Shown here in pieces: positions 1 through 5,075 of a stretch of 5,075 nt of DNA (positions are counted from its first letter, which is position 1; the number at the start of each line of letters is the position of its first letter). Under the pieces are notes generated by a model. It had not been told where the DNA came from. It did no database searches and worked only from the letters and a program-made list of their open reading frames with translations. Source of the stretch: JAPYTU01 sp036166735 (lineage in GTDB: Bacteria > Bacteroidota > Bacteroidia > Cytophagales > MED-G16). Made by a program: the position numbers and the translations under genes. The DNA lies in contig JAYZHG010000078.1 of NCBI GenBank assembly GCA_036166735.1, positions 1 to 5,075 on the forward strand, written 5' to 3'.

Positions 1-528
1 TAAATTTATTTTAGGAAGTTTTGCTGTATTCTTATATAAAGAACTAATAGAAGTTTGTAAGCCTGGAACAATATTCACTCCTAATATTTGATTATTCTTT
101 GAAACAGTAGTAAATGTTAATGCAGTACCAAAATCTACAACAATAACATTTTCATCATACATACTTGATGCCTCTACTGCATTACAAACCAAATCAGTTC
201 CAATTTCATTTATATTATCAATTGATATTTTAACCAAACCAACAGAAGACGCCTTTATTATGTGAATATTTTTACATAACATATCACTAACAACAAGTTT
301 AACAACATCTGTTAAATTTGGAACAACACTGCTTATCACAACACTTTTTACACGTGAAGGATTAAAATCATTAAGTGATAAAATTTTTTTTATTTTTTTT
401 TGTAGAGACCAGTATGTGATATTATTTTTGGAACTTAATCGATATATTTTTGACCATTCATTATTAGAATTCAATCCAATAACAATATTTGTATTACCTA
501 TGTCAACAGCAATTTTAATCTTTTTCAT
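1..528 (-). CDS. coaX: Type III pantothenate kinase, N-terminal 176 codons (cut by window edge)
   Basis: This kinase uses ATP to phosphorylate pantothenate to 4'-phosphopantothenate, the first step of CoA synthesis in the cytoplasm. The start at 528 gives an open frame to base 1 with no stop. Family motifs appear in order: the phosphate-binding loop DIGNTNI (residues 9-15), SSVVP (66-70), the pantothenate-site region EIGTD (108-112), the second phosphate motif VDFGTALTF (131-139), and GVNIVPG (150-156) followed by TAKLPKI (168-174). Type III enzymes usually have about 240-260 residues, so roughly the last third lies beyond the left edge. The family normally has Arg after the pantothenate-site Asp (GxDR); here it is Leu113, and the segment does not resemble the LGxDR form I associate with Bacteroidota. 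The ATG lies inside the end of parC (14-base overlap) with no Shine-Dalgarno motif, so translation is probably coupled. The family call is secure; activity is inferred. Confidence 0.92.
   Translation of the reverse strand, partial: MKKIKIAVDIGNTNIVIGLNSNNEWSKIYRLSSKNNITYWSLQKKIKKILSLNDFNPSRVKSVVISSVVPNLTDVVKLVVSDMLCKNIHIIKASSVGLVKISIDNINEIGTDLVCNAVEASSMYDENVIVVDFGTALTFTTVSKNNQILGVNIVPGLQTSISSLYKNTAKLPKINL
515..528 (-). promoter_or_regulatory. parC/coaX 14-base overlap (likely translational coupling)
   Basis: The coaX ATG (528-526) lies in a shifted frame within the last codons of parC, whose TAA is at 517-515. Ribosomes ending parC therefore release 14 bases past the coaX start and may reinitiate by backing up. 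No terminator or separate promoter is visible here, so coaX is probably transcribed with parE-parC. Confidence 0.8.
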
Positions 529-3139
529 TAAATAAATTTAATTGATCCGGTTCCAGATCTAATTCAACAGATTCTCCAACATTAAAATTATCATTTACTT
601 CATCACTTTCTATTTTATTTTTTTCATTAACAACTCCTTTAGATTTTAAAAAACTAAAGCTCCCTGAACGTACTTTATCATAAGATATTTTATTACCTAT
701 TGCCTTCCAACCTTTGATATCTATAAAGTTATCAATGTCCAACTCTGCAGACTCTAATTTTTTATTTTTATAATGCTTAAAAATTATAATTTCTCCTAAT
801 TTAAAAGTTGCATACTCCAATTTTGATCCTTTATTTAAAGATATAAATGTGAATTTTTTATTTGAAGTTGTGGTTTCTACACAGAATCTTTTTACATAAT
901 AATTTTTTAGCTTACCATCATAATAAACTGCTGATAAAACACCTTTTAGATCAAATTTAGAAAGAAATAAAACATTATTATAATCATACCTATTTGTTAA
1001 TTCAAAAGATGTTAATTCATAATTTCCATCTTTATAGATCACAAGAATTAAATCATCACCATTAAATTTTCCAACAAAATCTCCTCTACCATCAGAATTT
1101 AGTCTACCAATAAATTTGTCATAATTTATTTTAATCCCCGATAAACTTGATAAACCAATCGATTTATGCTTTATCGCCCTAATTCTATACTTTGAAAGAA
1201 TGTTTCCTTTTGCGCCTTTTCCTTTTATTTCAATATTAGAAAAATCATAATCAAATAACTTTATCCTAGCTTTCTGTGAAGCATGAATATGAACAGAAAC
1301 AACTTCAGACTCTCCATTTGGTCTAGATTCAAGGTATAATAATTTTGAACCCTTATTCCCTTTTGTGACATTGTATATTCTCTCTTTACTAGCAGAAATA
1401 ACTTGAAATCGTTTAACAAAAGAATATTTTGATTTTCCCTCATAATAAACAGCATTAAAGACCATCCTATTATCACTCTTTTTCCACAATTGACACAATA
1501 CTATATTTTTTCCTATAAAAACTTTTCCTTGAATTTTTACAATTTTATATGTTCCATCAGCACAAAATGCTATAACATCATCAATATCAGAACAATTACA
1601 AACAAATTCATCTTTCTTAATACCATAACCTAAAAAACCTTCCTTTCTATTAACATATAGCTTAACATTATTAGCTGCAACGGCTTTAACTTTAATTGTA
1701 TCAAATTTTGAAATTTCAGCTTTCCTTTGTCTCCCTTTACCATACTTATTTAGTATATCATAAAAATATTGAATAGTATAATCAGTTAAGTTTTCAAGAT
1801 ATTTTAAAATCTTCTTTAGTTCTTTATTTAACTTAACAATAGAATCGGTAAGCTTGTTTTTATCAAATTTTGAAATTCTTTTTATTTTAATTTCAGTTAA
1901 TCTAATTAGATCATCTCTATTTATTTCTCTATAAAAATCTTCTTTAAATGGATCAAGACCCTTATCTATAGTATTTATTACAGAATCCCAAGTATCACAT
2001 TTTTCAATAAGAATGTATATCTTATTTTCTATAAAGATTTTTTCAAGAGTTGAAAACAATATCTTTTCTTTTAACTCTTCTCTTTTTATTTCTAATTCCT
2101 TTTTTAGTAAAGTTTTTGTTAAATCCGTCGAAAATTTTAAAATTTCTTTTACACCCAAAAATTTGGGTTTTTCATCAACTATTACACACGCATTTGGAGA
2201 AATCGATACTTCACAATCAGTAAATGCATACAATGCATCAATGGTAATACTAGGAGATTGATTTTTATGTAAAGAGACTAATATTTCAACATCTTGAGCT
2301 GTGTTATCAATAACTTTTCTTATTTTAATTTTTCCCTTATCATTAGCCTTTATTATTGAATCAATAATACCTGAAGTTGTGGTTGTATAAGGTATATTTC
2401 TAATAATTAATGTTTTCTTATCTAATTCTTCAATTTTAGATCTTAATCTGATCTTCCCTCCTCTTTTTCCATCATTATAATTCGTTATATCAACAAATCC
2501 ACCAGTTGAAAAATCAGGATATAACTTAAAAGATCTTCCCTTTAAATAAGATATTGAAGACTTTATTAATTCAACAAAATTATGAGGAAGAATTTTTGTG
2601 GAAAGGCCAACAGCAATCCCTTCAACTCCAAGAACTAATAATAAGGGAAATTTTACAGGTAAATTATCAGGTTCTTTCTTTCTTCCATCATATGACAGCT
2701 TCCATTCGGTAGTCTTATCATTAAAAAGTGTATCTAAAGAAAATTTTGAAAGTCTAGCTTCAATATAACGTGATGCAGCAGCTTTATCTCCTGTTCTTAT
2801 ATCTCCCCAATTTCCTTGAGTATCAATTAACAAGTCTTTCTGTCCAAGATTAACAAGTGCATCTTCTATAGAAGCATCCCCATGGGGATGAAACTGCATG
2901 GTACTACCTATTATATTTGCACACTTATTATATCTACCATCTTCCAAACGATTCATGGAATGTAATATTCTTCTTTGAACAGGCTTTAAACCATCATATA
3001 TCGATGGTATAGCCCTTTCAAGAATTACATAAGAGGCATAATCTAAAAACCAATTCTCATACATTCCAGAGACTTGTATCTCACCCTCAGATTCTTCCTC
3101 AGGATTATCTATACCCATTACTAAATCGTTATCATTCAT
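515..3139 (-). CDS. parC: DNA topoisomerase IV subunit A (Bacteroidota type, full length)
   Basis: ParC is the DNA cleavage and rejoining subunit of topoisomerase IV; with ParE it unlinks replicated chromosomes and relaxes supercoils. The 874 residues read as an acidic N-terminal leader (1-23); a winged-helix cleavage domain with HPHGD (84-88), QGNWGDI (108-114), and catalytic Tyr125 preceded by Arg124; a tower (about 160-340); a coiled-coil exit gate (about 340-465); a beta-pinwheel C-terminal domain (about 490-828); and an acidic linker ending in QLNLF (866-870) and NEKD. The gyrase-specific QRRGGKG box is absent, which with the ParE neighbour and family resemblance supports topoisomerase IV over gyrase. 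The ATG at 3139 overlaps the parE TGA (ATGA), which fixes the start. Length and domain order are normal for the Bacteroidota form. The residue matching E. coli ParC Ser80 is Ala89. No frameshift or missing catalytic residue is seen. Confidence 0.97.
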   Translation of the reverse strand: MNDNDLVMGIDNPEEESEGEIQVSGMYENWFLDYASYVILERAIPSIYDGLKPVQRRILHSMNRLEDGRYNKCANIIGSTMQFHPHGDASIEDALVNLGQKDLLIDTQGNWGDIRTGDKAAASRYIEARLSKFSLDTLFNDKTTEWKLSYDGRKKEPDNLPVKFPLLLVLGVEGIAVGLSTKILPHNFVELIKSSISYLKGRSFKLYPDFSTGGFVDITNYNDGKRGGKIRLRSKIEELDKKTLIIRNIPYTTTTSGIIDSIIKANDKGKIKIRKVIDNTAQDVEILVSLHKNQSPSITIDALYAFTDCEVSISPNACVIVDEKPKFLGVKEILKFSTDLTKTLLKKELEIKREELKEKILFSTLEKIFIENKIYILIEKCDTWDSVINTIDKGLDPFKEDFYREINRDDLIRLTEIKIKRISKFDKNKLTDSIVKLNKELKKILKYLENLTDYTIQYFYDILNKYGKGRQRKAEISKFDTIKVKAVAANNVKLYVNRKEGFLGYGIKKDEFVCNCSDIDDVIAFCADGTYKIVKIQGKVFIGKNIVLCQLWKKSDNRMVFNAVYYEGKSKYSFVKRFQVISASKERIYNVTKGNKGSKLLYLESRPNGESEVVSVHIHASQKARIKLFDYDFSNIEIKGKGAKGNILSKYRIRAIKHKSIGLSSLSGIKINYDKFIGRLNSDGRGDFVGKFNGDDLILVIYKDGNYELTSFELTNRYDYNNVLFLSKFDLKGVLSAVYYDGKLKNYYVKRFCVETTTSNKKFTFISLNKGSKLEYATFKLGEIIIFKHYKNKKLESAELDIDNFIDIKGWKAIGNKISYDKVRSGSFSFLKSKGVVNEKNKIESDEVNDNFNVGESVELDLEPDQLNLFNEKD
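530..544 (-). other. QLNLF sliding-clamp-binding-like motif at ParC C-terminus
   Basis: Residues 866-870 of ParC read QLNLF, after an acidic and probably flexible linker (about 835-865) and only four residues before the end. The bacterial beta-clamp-binding consensus is QL(S/D)LF, so four of five positions match, including both hydrophobic anchors. The placement on a disordered tail is typical of clamp-binding peptides. Function is inferred from the pattern only. Confidence 0.45.
665..1660 (-). repeat. Two-fold internal duplication in the ParC beta-pinwheel domain
   Basis: The pinwheel region splits into two units, about residues 494-669 and 670-825, with three matching landmarks. DD(V/L)I followed by DGxY occurs at 520-531 and 695-707. 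AVYY(E/D)GK, then VKRFxV and NKGSKLxY, occurs at 563-602 and 737-776 with a constant 174-residue offset. IKGxxAxGNxxS occurs at 638-649 and 808-819 (offset 170). The landmarks stand for corresponding blades, so the domain reads as a duplicated three-blade unit. The repeat is visible in protein and has largely decayed at DNA level. Confidence 0.75.
3136..3139 (-). promoter_or_regulatory. parE/parC ATGA stop-start overlap (translational coupling)
   Basis: The TGA of parE (3138-3136) and the ATG of parC (3139-3137) share two bases within ATGA. Such overlaps let a terminating ribosome restart on the next gene, which suits two subunits needed in equal amounts. There is no Shine-Dalgarno motif just upstream. 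The overlap is seen directly; the coupling is inferred. Confidence 0.85.
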
Positions 3140-5001
3140 TCTATTACTTCAAATAAATCTTTTTCAACTCTTAATTTATCAATTATAAATTCTTGTCTTT
3201 TTTGTGTGTTTTTTCCCATATAAAAAGATAGAAGTTCTTTAATTTTTGAGTTTTCATTTAAAATAACTGGTTCAAGTCTTATGTTCTCATTAATAAAATT
3301 CTTAAACTCACTAGGAGAAATTTCACCAAGTCCTTTAAATCGAGTTATTTCTGGATTTTTTCCTATCTCTTCTACTGCAGAGTTTCTCTCTTCATCATTA
3401 AAACAATATATCGTCTTTTTTTTATTTCTTACTCTAAATAGAGGAGTTTCAAGAATAAAAACATGACCTTTTCTTACTAAATCAGGAAAAAATTGTAAAA
3501 AATAAGTTAAAAGTAAAAGTCTTATATGCATTCCATCCACATCAGCATCAGTAGCAATTATTATTTTATTATACCGTAATCCTTCAAGACCATCCTCAAT
3601 ATTTAATGCGTGCTGAAGTAAATTAAATTCTTCATTTTCATAAACTATTTTTTTTGTGTAACCAAAACAATTAAAAGGCTTACCTCTAAGACTAAAGACT
3701 GCTTGTGTTTTTACATTACGAGACTTGGTTATGGAACCGCTTGCAGAGTCTCCCTCAGTTATAAAAATTACAGATTCATTTTTTAATAATTCATCTCCTT
3801 TTTTATCATTAAAATGTACTCTACAATCCCTAAGTTTTTTATTATGAAGATTAGCTTTTTTTGCCCTTTCATTAGCTAATTTCTTTATTCCAGCTATTTC
3901 TTTCCTCTCCCTTTCTGACTGCATAATTCTTTTTTGAAGAGCTTCAGCTACTTTAGAATTTTTATGAAGAAAATTATCCAGTTCTTTTTTTAAAAAATCA
4001 TTTACGAATGATCTTACCTTTTTACCTTTTGGACTAATATTTAACGATCCCAACTTTGTTTTAGTTTGGGATTCAAAGACTGGTTCCTGAACTCTTATAG
4101 CAATTGAAGCTGCAATACTTGCTCTAATATCAGACGCATCATAATCCTTCTTAAAAAATTCTCTTATAGTCTTAACAATACTTTCTCTAAATGCTGAAAG
4201 ATGAGTGCCACCATGAGTAGTGTACTGTCCATTCACAAATGAGTAGTATTCTTCACCATAATTACTTGTATGTGTAAGAGCACACTCTATGTCATTTCCT
4301 TTAAAATGGATAATAGGATATCTAATTGAATCAGGATCTGTTTTCTTGGTTAATAAATCTAATAAGCCATTTTCGGAGTGAAATTTTCTGCCATTATAAT
4401 TTAGTGATAAACCAGAATTTAAAAATGCATAATTCCATATTTGATCTTCTAGATATTCTGGAATGTAATGGTAATTTTTAAAGATTTCATTATCAGGCTT
4501 AAACATAATAAATGTCCCGTTTTTCTCATCGGTATTATTTATATCATCATCAATTATCAATTCACCCTTATCAAACTCTGCTTTCTTGCATTCACCATCC
4601 CTATAAGATTCAACATAAAACTTAGACGATAAAGCATTCACTGCTTTTGATCCTACACCATTTAACCCAACAGATTTCTGAAATGCTTTAGAATCATATT
4701 TTCCACCAGTATTTATTTTTGATACACAATCTATAACCTTCCCTAATGGTATTCCTCTTCCATAGTCTCTAACTTCAACTGAATGGTCCCTAACACGTAT
4801 CTTTATTATTTTTCCATGACCCATCAAATGTTCATCTATAGAATTATCAATAATTTCTTTAATGAGAACATAAATTCCATCATCTTTAGCAGATCCATCC
4901 CCAAGTTTTCCTATGTACATTCCCGGACGTAATCGTATGTGTTGCTTCCAATCTAGAGACTTTATACTCTCTTCAGTATAGGTATTTTTATTATTTTTCA
5001 T
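3136..5001 (-). CDS. parE: DNA topoisomerase IV subunit B (ATPase and TOPRIM subunit)
   Basis: ParE binds ATP, dimerises to capture the transported DNA segment, and supplies the metal-binding TOPRIM site used with ParC for cleavage. Numbered from the ATG at 5001 (621 residues): RPGMYIG (25-31); GHKL site with Glu49 as probable general base and Asn53 as metal ligand in EIIDN; Asp79 in DYGRGIP; ATP lid GLNGVGSK (112-119); QTK loop (312-314) for the gamma-phosphate; TOPRIM EGDSASG (416-422, Glu416) and DADVDG with Asp485, Asp487 and Asp489; SLRGKP (437-442); and C-terminal RFKGLGEISPSEF (554-566). Length and motifs match Bacteroidota ParE. There is no large TOPRIM insertion of the kind seen in proteobacterial GyrB. 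A TTG two codons upstream (5007) is also in frame, but ATG is preferred. The TGA overlaps the parC ATG, so the two subunits are probably made in coupled fashion. All catalytic residues are present. Confidence 0.97.
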   Translation of the reverse strand: MKNNKNTYTEESIKSLDWKQHIRLRPGMYIGKLGDGSAKDDGIYVLIKEIIDNSIDEHLMGHGKIIKIRVRDHSVEVRDYGRGIPLGKVIDCVSKINTGGKYDSKAFQKSVGLNGVGSKAVNALSSKFYVESYRDGECKKAEFDKGELIIDDDINNTDEKNGTFIMFKPDNEIFKNYHYIPEYLEDQIWNYAFLNSGLSLNYNGRKFHSENGLLDLLTKKTDPDSIRYPIIHFKGNDIECALTHTSNYGEEYYSFVNGQYTTHGGTHLSAFRESIVKTIREFFKKDYDASDIRASIAASIAIRVQEPVFESQTKTKLGSLNISPKGKKVRSFVNDFLKKELDNFLHKNSKVAEALQKRIMQSERERKEIAGIKKLANERAKKANLHNKKLRDCRVHFNDKKGDELLKNESVIFITEGDSASGSITKSRNVKTQAVFSLRGKPFNCFGYTKKIVYENEEFNLLQHALNIEDGLEGLRYNKIIIATDADVDGMHIRLLLLTYFLQFFPDLVRKGHVFILETPLFRVRNKKKTIYCFNDEERNSAVEEIGKNPEITRFKGLGEISPSEFKNFINENIRLEPVILNENSKIKELLSFYMGKNTQKRQEFIIDKLRVEKDLFEVIE

Positions 5002-5032
5002 TAACAAAAATAAATATAAGAATGAATAACAA

Positions 5033-5063
5033 TAAATGTATTGTTTATCTAAAAAATATCAAA
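5033..5063 (-). promoter_or_regulatory. Candidate promoter for parE-parC-coaX
   Basis: On the minus strand, TTTG (5063-5060) is followed after exactly 19 bases by TACATTTA (5040-5033). This matches the Bacteroidota primary sigma pattern TTTG-N(about 19)-TAnnTTTG in all but the last base. The same stretch can be read as a weaker conventional sigma-70 site, TTGATA-N16-TACATT. Transcription would start roughly 25 bases before the parE ATG. The rest of 5002-5075 is AT-rich, with a ten-base palindrome AAAAGCTTTT (5061-5070) that overlaps the upstream element. No ribosome-binding motif is seen. It is called by pattern only; in DNA this AT-rich, chance matches are common. Confidence 0.4.
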
Positions 5064-5075
5064 AGCTTTTAATCT

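Noticed and set aside
1261..1476. Minus-strand open frame of 71 codons in another frame of parC
   Set aside because: It is fully inside the ParC pinwheel region, whose own frame shows the repeated motifs; no independent evidence.
2153..2168. Inverted repeat ACCCAAA-AA-TTTGGGT followed by T residues on the plus strand, terminator-like
   Set aside because: It lies within parC, encodes KPKFLGV in the reading frame, and has a two-base loop. It points against the direction of the operon and there is no plus-strand gene for it to end.
2013..2261. Plus-strand open frame of 82 codons
   Set aside because: It is antisense to the conserved ParC coiled-coil region and has no recognisable domain; a shadow of parC.
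3281..3466. Plus-strand open frame of 61 codons
   Set aside because: It is antisense to the conserved ParE C-terminus, including RFKGLGEISPSEF; a shadow frame.
5002..5007. TTG start for parE two codons upstream of the ATG
   Set aside because: TTG at 5007 is in frame but adds only two residues, has no ribosome-binding motif, and an ATG follows directly. The ATG at 5001 is the simpler choice.
5005..5012. Perfect TAnnTTTG match (TATTTTTG) on the minus strand
   Set aside because: It lies three bases before the parE ATG, so transcription would begin inside the coding region. Its only possible upstream partner is a weak ATTG. It is probably chance in AT-rich DNA.
5022..5072. Tiny plus-strand open frame (16 codons from ATG)
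   Set aside because: It is too short, has no ribosome-binding motif, and sits over the parE promoter region.
5049..5075. Possible last eight codons of an upstream minus-strand gene ending in TAG
   Set aside because: One frame reads through to a TAG at 5051-5049, but eight codons at a window edge cannot be told from chance.

Overview
This AT-rich window carries three genes, all on the minus strand. Read in transcription order (right to left) they are parE (topoisomerase IV subunit B), parC (topoisomerase IV subunit A) and the first 176 codons of coaX (type III pantothenate kinase), which runs off the left edge. Both topoisomerase proteins have Bacteroidota-type signatures: an 874-residue ParC with GNWGDIRTGD before the active-site region and a full pinwheel domain, and a ParE of about 620 residues with RFKGLGEISPSEF. 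Several ParC segments (KIKRISKF, KYGKGR) recall Flavobacteriia. The base composition, A/T-rich sequence without Shine-Dalgarno motifs before all three starts, and a TTTG/TAnnTTT-like promoter also fit a low-GC member of Bacteroidota. The species cannot be named from this sequence.

Layout: positions 5002-5075 are a short AT-rich region upstream of parE with one candidate promoter. parE (5001-3136) overlaps parC (3139-515) by four bases (ATGA). parC overlaps coaX (528-1, partial) by 14 bases. Stop codons sit inside the next gene's start region, so the three genes look like one translationally coupled operon. No RNA genes, mobile elements, CRISPR arrays or terminators were seen.

Function: ParE (ATPase and TOPRIM domains) and ParC (DNA cleavage and pinwheel domains) form the heterotetramer that decatenates daughter chromosomes. 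CoaX makes 4'-phosphopantothenate, the first step of CoA synthesis. It has no obvious mechanistic link to the topoisomerase.

I see no new multi-gene system; this is mostly housekeeping DNA. The points most worth checking are a sliding-clamp-like pentapeptide (QLNLF) at the ParC C-terminus, a clear two-fold internal duplication in the ParC pinwheel, and a coaX that looks atypical for Bacteroidota and sits in an unusual place.
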